A stretch of 64,000 nt of DNA from Struthio camelus (Eukaryota; Chordata; Aves; Struthioniformes; Struthionidae): NCBI RefSeq assembly GCF_040807025.1, contig NC_090942.1, forward strand, positions 78,411,987 through 78,475,986, read 5' to 3'. The position numbers and the translations under genes are program-made. Position 1 is the first letter of the stretch; each line of letters begins with the position of its first letter. The notes beneath the pieces are model-generated. The model had not been told where the DNA came from, ran no database searches, and worked only from the letters and a program-made list of their open reading frames with translations. Shown piece after piece: positions 34,101 to 42,310 of the stretch.

Positions 34101-37100
34101 TGAAATACTTGAGGTGGACAACGTCCACCCGCGCGGAGCCTGCAGGAAGGTCTGTGCACTGCTTAAGGTTCAGTGCGAGGCTTTTGGTTTGCACCCTATG
34201 AACCGATCTTTTCTGCCAAGGGGCACATTTCGTCCGCAGCAAAGCAACAGAAGCCTTTGAATTCTCCGCTGTGTCCTCTGTGTTAGCATTCCCATCCTTT
34301 GCAGAGGTGTAAAATCTTTCATTTAATATATACTGAGCACTTATTTCCCCGAGTGAGATAGTGGAAAAAGTGTAAGTGGATATTTCTTCCGGTGGCCTAA
34401 TTCTGCTGGAGAGAGAAATCTGAAATCCACTCTTCAAAACGCTGTCTCTATCTGCTTTTAACACCCCTTGCTCAACAAAGAAAAAGAGCAAATCTCCAAG
34501 CGTGGCTCCAGAAGAGGGCTCTCTAGTTTACGAGAACGTTGCAGCCTGCAGGCTGTCACTCCAGCAATTTGTTTGATTGATTCACCAATTTTCTAACAAC
34601 GCTGTTACAGCAACCCTGTAACAGGGCGAAAGGAAAAACCCCAGGAAACTCTTTCACAGTTATGCTGCCAGAACACCTTGGATTTAAAGGACGTTTCACA
34701 TGCTTGCACCAGAGCAGTCTTGGGGATGGGTCGCTGTGGGGATATGCAGACCGCTCTGGCCAAAACTGGAGGTTGAGGGCAGGAGTTCATGAGGAATTTC
34801 ATGCATCTCGTTTCTCGGAAATCTTTCAAAATCTTTCAAGGTTTAAAAAAAACGTAACTGGAAAGGGAGGAACTGTAAAACTGCAAAACCTAACCTGTTG
34901 CTCAGGCTGGTGGCAGCACAAGCTGGAGATGCTCTACAGGCGAAAATTCAGGAGCTGGCCGAAGAAAATTATTTTCTCTGATGTGGAAGTCAGGCTAAAG
35001 GGAAGCCTGAACCTCTGCTCGCTCTTAAATATAAAAGCAGGATTTTTCCCCTCTCCTGATAGCTCTTTTTCCTCCTTGCTTTGTAAGGGTGTGAACAGCT
35101 TTCTCCTTCTCGAGCCACTTTAAACCTCTGATATAGTTATCTGAAATAATACCAATTAATGCTGTTTTGCTTTAGCAGATGATGCCTTTGATGAATTATT
35201 CAGCCGTGCTCCAGATAAACTGGATGCAGTAAAACAGGTAATTTAATTTTTAATTTAAAAAAAGGCCTGAAATTTGCAAGGTAAAATATAATTCATGACT
35301 TCACTGAAAAAATCCTCATTTCTTCCACCCTCTCCTTCCCATCTGTTTTCTTTAGGTATTCCTCCAATTTGTCAACCAGCATGTTGGAAAATTAGGGTTA
35401 AACGTGAAAGACATCGAATCTCAGGTAGCCTGCTCTGAGCTGTGTGTTAACATGTTTTGTCAGCTATTGGAGTGCATCCTCTCTCCATTAGGATTCTTGT
35501 TGTAGTAATTTCAAACTTGGCAACATAACAATTATTTCTAGCTCCAGATTAAAGTCCCAGGCTTCAGCCTCTGAAGTTTCTAAAGCTAATAAGATAAGCA
35601 ATGCAAAAATATAGCTTTGTATTGAAGGCTGCGTGCTCCTTGTAATGCTACAGGGAGTAATTTGAAGAACCTCTAACTCCTGTGGACTGTGTGTCCTTTG
35701 TGGGGGAAACAAGGGTGTTGGGACAATTCAACAGAAAGCTGAGCTGGTTGATGAAGTGCTCATGAGGTGCCTCAGCATCTCTTCCCTGCTCTTGACCCTG
35801 GTGGGGCTGCAGCGGCTCGGACCCATGTGAATCACGTGCTGGAGGGCCGAGGAGCCCCAGGATGTCCTGTGGGGTTTCTCCTTCCCCTGCTTCCCCAGCC
35901 CACGCTTCAGGCACTCCAAATCGCGATGCAGTGAGGGTTCCCGCGGTGCATGGCGCGCGAGTGAAGTGCTCTGCTCCAGGGCTCTGCTGGGTCTTCCTGA
36001 CGGGCAGCCGTGAGAAGGGACATTTCAAATGTGTTTTGTCGTAACTCTCAGGTGCTATGCGTTTTTTTTTTTTTTTTTTTTAATTTCATAATTACATATG
36101 TGGTTGTCTGAAATCTATTCGCATCTGGAATAGCTTGCTTTAATTGTTAGCCTTTTATAAAGTCGTATTTCTCCTAATGTGACTTAAGAGCCTTATGTAA
36201 CTATAAAGTTCGCTGTATAAGAGGTGGAGGAAACTGAATTTTTAGCCTGTCTAATTGCCCGTGTGCCATTTCAATTCCTTTTTGGCTAGAATGGCATTTC
36301 TCTAAGGTGATTTACTAAAGGCCTATTGATTAAATAATATCGGCATCACCCTTCTAGTTTGCAGATGGAGTTATCTTACTCCTGTTGATCGGACAACTGG
36401 AGGGTTACTTCCTGAATTTAAGGGATTTCTTCCTGACTCCAGCCAGCACTACAGAGATGGTAGGTTATTATTCAATTACTTAGGGCCTGAGGCTTCAAAC
36501 ATCGCCTCTCTTTGTATGCTCCTGTGTGTCAGTGAAGAGCTCTGCGTGGCTTGCTGTCGCTGCTGCCGTGTGTGAAGTCAAACGCATGCAGAGTGCCACT
36601 GCAGAGCTGCTTGTCCTGGGTTATATTCAATTAGATCTCCAAAGGCGCGAGACGCGTCAAATCCTTTTTGCTTGAGACCCGACAGAGAAGGAAACCTCTC
36701 CCCTGACACCGCTTGCGTTCCAGGGTCCCCTCACAAATGCCACTTTCTTCTAAAGCTGCCTCTCACTGCAGTTAATCTCCCTGGGCAATGTTTATGTGTA
36801 ATGAAAACTCTCACAGGTTCCTTTTTAATTAAACAAAAAATGCTTAGGCAGAGCTTTTCATTAAAACATTTCAAAGCCCCATTGTCTGAGCCCTAGGTTT
36901 AAATTTTGTCAAAAGCTCACAGTTGTAAATTGGCGACCGTCAAAGGCGTTAGGCACATTTGGATTTTTAAAGTAAAATTATTCAGAACTGGAAATTATAT
37001 TTTAAGGGGTCAAATCAAATAAATCAAAGCATTTCTTCTGGTTGTTCTTCCCTTCCTCCTCTTCCACTTGGTTTTCAAAATTGTTTGCTCTCGTCCACTG

Positions 37101-40100
37101 AATGGGAAATAAATTTTAATATTTCAAGTAATCTTTTTCAAAACAAACCAGTGAGTATTTTTTGACTTAAAACTATGTAGATAACCTTTTTGCTTTTGGA
37201 TCGGCCCTGTTGAAGCCTCACAAGTCTCTTTCGGGGAGGTAGATACCCCTTCCGCTTTAGGCACGAATCAGAGCCTAACAACACCGTACATGCTGGTAAT
37301 TTCATTTTAGCAAGACTTTCTTTCAAGTACTGCAGTCACTATTGAACACTTTGCCAAAGTGGTATTTACCACTTGTATCTCCTAGGATGTTCATTACAGG
37401 ATAAAAAGTGGAATGACAATCTAACTAAAAATATTGAACTCCTGTAACTCAACTTTCATCTCCACGTAAAATACGCCTTTCAATTCCCACGTGTGTTCTG
37501 ACTCCCTGTCATTGTAGACGTTAATTGGTACAGTAAAGTAGGGAAATGTAACCTTTGCTGAGATTTAAAACATGTCATTCCCGTTACAGAAGTGGTGACA
37601 ACCGCACGTACCATTGAGATCAGTGTGGTGTATCAGCTTTCATTCAAGCTGAATGAAAGCTTGTAGTTCGAAGCTGATATGTAGACGTGGTGAATCGCAA
37701 GGAGCGGAAACTCTGCTGAAAGTAGGGATACTGGAAGATTAGCCTTGCGTGCTCACGTGTATAGTAAGGTATATAGTCCGAGAGAAAAAAAAATAATCAT
37801 GAAATATGGCAGGCTGAAGCTAGGGGTGCACTTGGTGCAGTCTGGAGGTCAGGTCTGGGAGGGCCCCTGTCCTTCGCAAAACTGTGTGAGCTTAGTACTT
37901 TTGCCAAATCAGGCCCCAAGCCCGACGAACCCCAGGCTTCCCAGTCTCTATCAAGCAGTAAATCCTAAATAATTTTCCAGCACTGTTGAGTGTGGGAGTG
38001 CTGCTGGACAAAACAACTTACTTTTCTAGGTTCCTCTTCTGCGGTAATTATCAGCACTTCTGTCTGGAGATTTATTTTGAAATCTGCATGTTGTCTTTCC
38101 TTGCAACTTTCATATATTTACTGAGGGGAAAATATGACCTTTTCTCCTGTGCTGGTTCATTCAGAAAACCTTTGAGTTATTCATTCTGATCTGAAAATTG
38201 TCTAGATCTGTATGAGCTTACGCTCTGCCGTCTGCCAACTGTGAGAGGACGAAAACAAGCTCAAATTCAAACTGTCGGGCTCTGTTCCTTGTAAATCACA
38301 AAACCAGGTAAAATGGAAATCTATTGCTTCGCTTCGGAGCACACAGTTTTTTCCTGGCTTATGCACGTGGGACCCCAGTGCTTATTGTCGGAAGGTAATA
38401 AGGAACAGCACGCCAGCGTTTTATGATGTACCTCTGCAAGGATAAATTGACTGGGAGGCAAAGGGATATATGAGGAAACAACCTGAAGTTCTTGCAGGTC
38501 TTATTGCTTCATTAGAGGAAGGGAGCCTGCTAATGACCATCCAAATACACTACTGCCCTTAAGCTGGAAGCAGCTGGAAGAAATGGAGTGTTATATTATT
38601 TTTTAAAAAACATTGATTTACTGCATGTGCCTGTGATGCTGCTTTTATGTAGGCAAGAGAGCAAAAACAAGTGAGGAAAAATCAGAACCTGCCCCCACCC
38701 CCACCCTTGATTCACAGGGGTATGCTTAATTTCTCATGAATAATATTAAAGATTTGTCTGCTAAAGCATAAGCTTCTAGCTCACAATTACAGCTGATCGG
38801 AAGAATTTCAGTCTTTATGATTTTAAATGAAATACTGAGAACTTCTTGCTTGCATTTTTAGGGGATTTTTTCATTTCAAATGTGGCCAGCATATGAGGCA
38901 TTTTTTATAAAAAGAAGTTGAAATAAATTCCTCGCATCTGTTGGATCCAGTTGTGAATCTAGCCTGTTTTCCCAGTGGAAACATCCCTTAACACAAGACT
39001 TTCACTGCAAGGTCTATTTTCAATTAAATGGGTTGTTCTGCCTATCTCATGGGATACATTTTATTGGAGATTGGAGTTTACCTCAGATTTTATATGCTAA
39101 TTAGTAGAAATTGTGATAAGCACTCCATCAAAGCTAAAGAGAGGAATATGAGTACAAATTTATGAATCAATATCTTACTTCAGCTACTAGAGAGATACTT
39201 AAAACAACACGGCCTGTGCACCCTTAGGTGGAAAACATTTTCTGTTGCATTGATCTCACTTTCTCATCAACAGCTTCACAACGTGAACCTTGCGGTGGAC
39301 TTGCTGACAGATGGAGGTCTGCTAAATTTTTCTGTGAACTCTGAAGGTGAGTCACGGCATGCAAACATGTCTGGAATTGCTAATACCCTGGTTTAGCCGA
39401 AGTTAGGGTGATTGAAGAGAGAAGATTTTGCAATGTGACGCTGATACTTTTCATTATATGGCTGCCCCATAGCTCCGCATGCAGAGTGAACAACTGAATA
39501 GTGTTTTGAACAACACTTGTTTCCATGCTAAGAAAGTTCTTTTGTTATAAATTTAATAACTTTACATTAAACTCGCACTGTTTGATAAGCTAGTACTTGT
39601 TAAAGATTTAAAACAGTGGCCGTGCTTAATGAAAGTACAACAGCTCACTTGGAGGTAAAGCCATTTTCCTATCTCTAAAGAAGCTTTTGTGATTTAAAAA
39701 CAAGCTTGTTGCTAGTGGAAAGAGACCTTTCAGAACATGTCCTGAAAATCAGAAAGGCTGACTGCTCTATCCAAACCAGAATAGCTGGTGGGGTCAGTCC
39801 CTGAATGTGAAATTCATAGGTTTATGTTATTATTCTGCCTAGTTCAGACTAGGGGGCTGAGCCCTCATCTCCTGCATACAAATGAGCGCTGTCATCACAG
39901 AGTTAACGGTCTGAGCTTGTTTTTACTGGGACATGCATTCACGTTCCCTTCTCTTGCCACACCAGAAAAGATTTTCTTTGGATGAGTCCAATTTTCCAAT
40001 GAAAAAAGGAATACTTCACAGAAGTGTTTTTGACCAGCTCTACTTAGGAGTAAGACGGCCTGATGGGCAGGTCTGAAGGATGTGGATACATTAATGGGTT

Positions 40101-41385
40101 TTAAAATAGCACAAGGGAGTGTTATGACCATTTAGTCTGACCTTTTGCAAAGCACAGGCTATGTGCCTGCGCCCCATCATTGCTCTGGGAAGCTCAAAAA
40201 CTTGTTGTTGAATAAGTAAAGTCAAAGCTTTATTAATCCCCTGACAGTTAGCTATTCATAAGCAAATCTGTTTTGCTTATGTTTAGTGTGGAGCCCATGA
40301 CATCACGGAGAGGGAAGGATAGAATTTGGGACGACTTCTCTGGTTCTGTTTTTTTTCCCCCCGCTAAGGCTTTTGTTGTGTTGTCAATCTGCGTGTTGGT
40401 CATGCAGAGAAGAGTTGCAGCCTTTTTGCCATATTGCATAGAGCTAGGAGTTTGCAGGGCTGTTTCTGTTAAACTGGAAAAGTGTAATTTGCATGAGTTC
40501 AGGTCTCCCTGCTGAGTTCTACTCTTTGTGTGAAAGGAGGTAAAACCATGCTTTTTCCTTTGCTCTGACTGTTGTGTACTGAAATGCAGAGCTGATCAAT
40601 ATACGAAATATTGGTGCCAACAACTACAGATCATTTTAGTACAACTTCACTGGGAAAATCCTCAGCCAATGTTTTAATTTAATATCATTTAAGGGACTTA
40701 ATAGATACACTTTTTAGACTGTTTAAGGACCTCATCTAGTAGTGTTTCATTATTAGTTTGTCTTCTAGTGCTTCACAGCAATGTAAGAAGAACAGTAAAC
40801 CTTCTACATCCACTTAACCTCTTCCATTACATTTATTAAACATGAGAGCAGGTTGCTTAGCAAAAACATGAAAGCTGAAACCATGGAAGAGAAAAAGAAA
40901 ACAATCAACAGCAGCAAAACATGATGGAAATGTAACAACTGAAAAATGAAGTGTTAGGTGATCCCTGCAATGATTCATATCGGAGCGGAATCATAAAAAA
41001 CTAAAGCTGTAAAGTCTATTAAATTATCTGTTCTTTCCTCTGCTGGTGAAGAATTGCTTCTTGCTATGTATTATTTATCCTGTCCTCCAGCAAGATAGTG
41101 CAGCAAAGGCCCCCTTTCCTTAAGTTTATTTGAGAAATAATTTTCTAATTCTGTAGGTCCTGTTTTGCTTCTTGTTACAATTAGATTGTCTAAGTTTGCA
41201 TTATAATTGAGGCGAGTGGAGATTGTCTTTGGCAGTTGGCACCTCTTTCTATTCCAGGGATAACTAATACTTCCCATCTGGTTTTTGTTTCTTATGTGTC
41301 CACAGATATTGTGAAAGGAGATATGAAGACTACAATGCGGATTCTGTATTGCTTATATTCCAAATACAAGGCCAAAGAAACATGA
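25095..41385 (+). CDS. PARVG: Gamma-parvin, complete coding sequence in 12 exons
   Basis: Spliced CDS join(25095..25173, 25663..25727, 28666..28768, 29672..29812, 30252..30367, 32562..32617, 33653..33675, 35179..35237, 35356..35424, 36358..36459, 39274..39346, 41306..41385): 966 nt, 321 residues; human gamma-parvin is about 331. Layout: short N-terminal arm with MDPDFL (human MEPEFL), CH1 at about 43-150 (LLLIDWINTTL, LEEDLFDGLVLHHLL, KDLLSTLHLL), a linker at 150-195 split over two small exons, CH2 at about 196-315 (FADGVILLLLIGQLEGYFL). In the family it binds ILK through CH2 and links beta-integrin to actin in blood cells. All junctions keep frame with GT/AG ends. The start has A at -3 and G at +4. 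The linker differs most from mammals. Identity is firm; the exact exon 8 boundary has two options. Confidence 0.96.
25174..25662 (+). other. PARVG: PARVG intron 1 (coding)
   Basis: 489 bases. Nothing but intron sequence noticed. Confidence 0.85.
25663..25727 (+). CDS. PARVG: PARVG coding exon 2
   Basis: 65 nt encoding (G)EKRKLIKPTSHNNPKLEEL then KL, phase 1 in and phase 0 out. Acceptor ccttttgtag. The donor ctg/gtacca is weak: only GTA fits the consensus. The protein continues in register into LLIDWIN at 28666. Confidence 0.88.
25728..28665 (+). other. PARVG: PARVG intron 2
   Basis: Includes a short AATAATAG-like cluster at 27685-27720 and a (TG)7-8 tract near 28569-28584. No additional exon is recognised. 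Confidence 0.8.
28666..28768 (+). CDS. PARVG: PARVG coding exon 3, CH1 start
   Basis: 103 nt encoding LLIDWINTTLKQEHIVVKSL then EEDLFDGLVLHHLL, phase 0 in and 1 out. Matches human MEWINATLLPEHIVVRSLEED. Acceptor cttttcctctacag, donor ctgg/gtaagc. Confidence 0.96.
28769..29671 (+). other. PARVG: PARVG intron 3
   Basis: The exon-3 frame runs open for a few codons past the donor and then stops. No other feature noticed. Confidence 0.85.
29672..29812 (+). CDS. PARVG: PARVG coding exon 4, CH1 middle
   Basis: 141 nt: (E)NLGSLKLDVDKIALTEKKQR, QKLSVILEAVAKCLQLEENQ, LKWSVE plus one base. Acceptor ttcatatgaag follows a pyrimidine-rich tract; donor aat/gtaggt. Mirrors human LKLEAEDIALT.. AKWSVE. Confidence 0.95.
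29813..30251 (+). other. PARVG: PARVG intron 4
   Basis: The exon frame stays open about 37 codons into the intron, which makes a longer read-through frame; this is not evidence of coding. Confidence 0.85.
30252..30367 (+). CDS. PARVG: PARVG coding exon 5, CH1 end
   Basis: 116 nt: (S)ILTKDLLSTLHLLIAIAKHF then QPNLAIPPNVRVETITIE, phase 1 in and 0 out. Acceptor atatggaatag is poor in pyrimidines just before the AG; donor gag/gtaatt. Matches human KDLLSTLHLLVALAKRFQP. Confidence 0.95.
30368..32561 (+). other. PARVG: PARVG intron 5
   Basis: A locally GC- and CpG-richer patch at about 31.57-31.75 kb gives overlapping open frames on both strands. No recognisable product. Confidence 0.8.
32562..32617 (+). 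CDS. PARVG: PARVG coding exon 6, inter-CH linker
   Basis: 56 nt encoding NTSRGLKTETAVEYITDI plus two bases. Acceptor gtttaacag, donor caa/gtaaga. The linker is fast-evolving in the family (human STKSGLKSEKLVEQLTEY), and this exon keeps the SxGLK core. Confidence 0.88.
32771..32890. repeat. Exact 60-bp tandem duplication
   Basis: Copies at 32771-32830 and 32831-32890 are identical over all 60 bases. Each copy ends with two similar 11-base words (ttatggtctaa and ttatagtctaa). Perfect identity suggests a recent event or an assembly artefact. Confidence 0.97.
32978..33004. repeat. Inverted repeat, 10-bp perfect stem
   Basis: attagtgcct at 32978-32987 pairs with aggcactaat at 32995-33004 across a 7-base loop. 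Confidence 0.9.
33014..33043. repeat. Inverted repeat, 12-bp perfect stem
   Basis: ttaggttttact at 33014-33025 pairs with agtaaaacctaa at 33032-33043 across a 6-base loop. It lies 9 bases after the previous hairpin. Confidence 0.92.
33653..33675 (+). CDS. PARVG: PARVG microexon (23 nt) in the linker
   Basis: 23 nt: A/GAA AAT TTA GAA GAC CAG TCA/A, giving the last base of a Lys codon, ENLEDQS, and one base. Acceptor tgcacttttag, donor caa/gtaagt. Phase fits both neighbours (2 in, 1 out). It stands where PARVB has its 20-nt microexon at 887-906. An AG two bases further in (agag) gives an alternative boundary that would break the frame. Confidence 0.8.
33676..35178 (+). other. PARVG: PARVG intron 7
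   Basis: Overlapping frames of 131-153 codons on opposite strands (34096-35123) look like chance. No exon is supported. Confidence 0.8.
35179..35237 (+). CDS. PARVG: PARVG coding exon 8, CH2 start, NAGNAG acceptor
   Basis: 59 nt from the second AG: (N)DAFDELFSRAPDKLDAVKQ. The acceptor reads tttagcag, so the exon may also start at 35176 (62 nt, giving Thr-Asp in place of Asn, and equal in length to the PARVB exon at 2754). Both keep the frame. Donor cag/gtaatt. Confidence 0.9.
35356..35424 (+). CDS. PARVG: PARVG coding exon 9, CH2
   Basis: 69 nt: VFLQFVNQHVGKLGLNVKDI then ESQ, phase 0 to 0. Acceptor tgttttctttag, donor cag/gtagcc. The upstream intron is only 118 bases. Confidence 0.95.
35425..36357 (+). 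other. PARVG: PARVG intron 9
   Basis: Contains a GC-rich block at about 35.75-36.02 kb with several CpGs and a T20 run at 36062-36081. The block contrasts sharply with the AT-rich surroundings. Origin unknown. Confidence 0.8.
36062..36081. repeat. T20 homopolymer
   Basis: Twenty consecutive T in PARVG intron 9, next to the GC-rich block. This could be the A-tail of an old minus-strand retroposed insert, but no family is recognised. Confidence 0.9.
36358..36459 (+). CDS. PARVG: PARVG coding exon 10, CH2 core
   Basis: 102 nt: FADGVILLLLIGQLEGYFLN then LRDFFLTPASTTEM. Nearly identical in its core to human FADGVILLLLIGQLEGFF. Acceptor acccttctag, donor atg/gtaggt. Confidence 0.97.
36460..39273 (+). 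other. PARVG: PARVG intron 10
   Basis: Holds the nested inverted repeat at 37631-37679 and a C-rich stretch near 38692. No exon recognised. Confidence 0.8.
37631..37679. repeat. Nested inverted repeat (11-bp inner and 9-bp outer stems)
   Basis: Inner arms agctttcattc (37635-37645) and gaatgaaagct (37651-37661) with a 5-base loop; outer arms tatcagctt (37631-37639) and aagctgata (37671-37679). The two stems share bases 37635-37639, so they are mutually exclusive at that end. Confidence 0.9.
39274..39346 (+). CDS. PARVG: PARVG coding exon 11, CH2
   Basis: 73 nt: LHNVNLAVDLLTDGGLLNFS then VNSE plus one base. Acceptor ttctcatcaacag, donor gaag/gtgagt. Human has LHNVTLALELLKDEGLL. Confidence 0.96.
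39347..41305 (+). other. PARVG: PARVG intron 11
   Basis: Ordinary intron sequence; nothing further noticed. Confidence 0.8.
41306..41385 (+). CDS. PARVG: PARVG terminal coding exon
   Basis: 80 nt with stop: completes Asp, then IVKGDMKTTMRILYCLYSKY and KAKET, TGA at 41383-41385. Acceptor tgtgtccacag. Human reads DIVNKDAKSTLRVLYGLF; the tail after the CH2 helix is shorter here than in human. Confidence 0.96.
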
Positions 41386-42310
41386 AGAGGAAGGCCAAGC
41401 ATTTGAGCCTTTTTTTTTTCTGGCTAGCAAGTGATTTTTGAATTTTCAGCTGTATTTTTGTCCCTTTGTATGTGCACACACTTATCTTTGCTTGCTGTAT
41501 TAACATGTATATGCAAGTCTGTATTCATGCAAGATTTCACATATACAACTTGAATTCCTGGAAGTATGTGTTTAATTAGGGCTGTAAGTCTAGAAGCTAT
41601 CCTTTGCTCTTTTTGAGGCCCTAATGCAGGAAAGAAGTCTGTGTGTGTTTATTCTAGACTCCAGTGTTTTGTGTCTGGAGTGGGATTTGGAAGTTGGTGT
41701 TACAGCCTTGCCTTTTTCTCATTCTGGTTCAGTCTGGAAATTAGAGAGGTGGATGACCCACCGTGGTGTCTCTGTGAATATTACAGATACTGGAGCTCAG
41801 GTTCAAAAACTTCTTTGCAGAGGTGGACAGCTGTTCTCAGATAAGGGCATTTGGATTGGAAAGCGAATGAAAAGTAGCTGAAACAAAACCTGAACTTATC
41901 AAAATATTTGATCAAAGTTTCACCACTTGCCTGCTCAAATCTGAAAGGAGGACTCAGAGCCATGTGCTGATGTGAGACTGTACGGTAACGGAGGGGAGAC
42001 CTACAACACTATGGAAAGATCTCTGCCACTTCTGAGAGCACATTAGTGCTACGGGGACTCTCAAACTCCCCTGGGACCCTCTTAGCGGCATTTGTCCAGC
42101 AATTGTCCCAAGCATCCCAGCAGGCCCCCTCTGAACAAAGTTACTTTTGCAAAAGCCCCAATTTACGTTAACTCTCACCCTGGGTCTTTCTCTGGAGTTT
42201 TAGATCAGAACTCCTTCAAAACCTCCATCTGCTCCTTTGACCTTGAAATTATGTCATGTTTGTGTTGCATAAAGCTTGAGTTCCAATTAAAAAAAAAAAA
42301 GATGTTTTGA
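41386..42310 (+). other. PARVG: PARVG 3' UTR
   Basis: Runs from the stop to an ATTAAA (42286-42291) set in an A-rich tract and followed by T-rich sequence. Length about 0.92 kb. Later AATAAA motifs (43199-43204 and others) could extend it. Contains a T-rich tract just after the stop. Confidence 0.55.
42286..42291 (+). terminator. PARVG: Candidate PARVG polyadenylation signal ATTAAA
   Basis: Common variant signal with a T/G-rich stretch 15-40 bases downstream. It lies within an oligo-A run, so internal A-priming could mimic an end here in cDNA data. Confidence 0.45.

Noticed and set aside
34096..35123. Long frames on both strands in PARVG intron 7
   Set aside because: They overlap each other, have no domain, and lie between well-defined PARVG exons.
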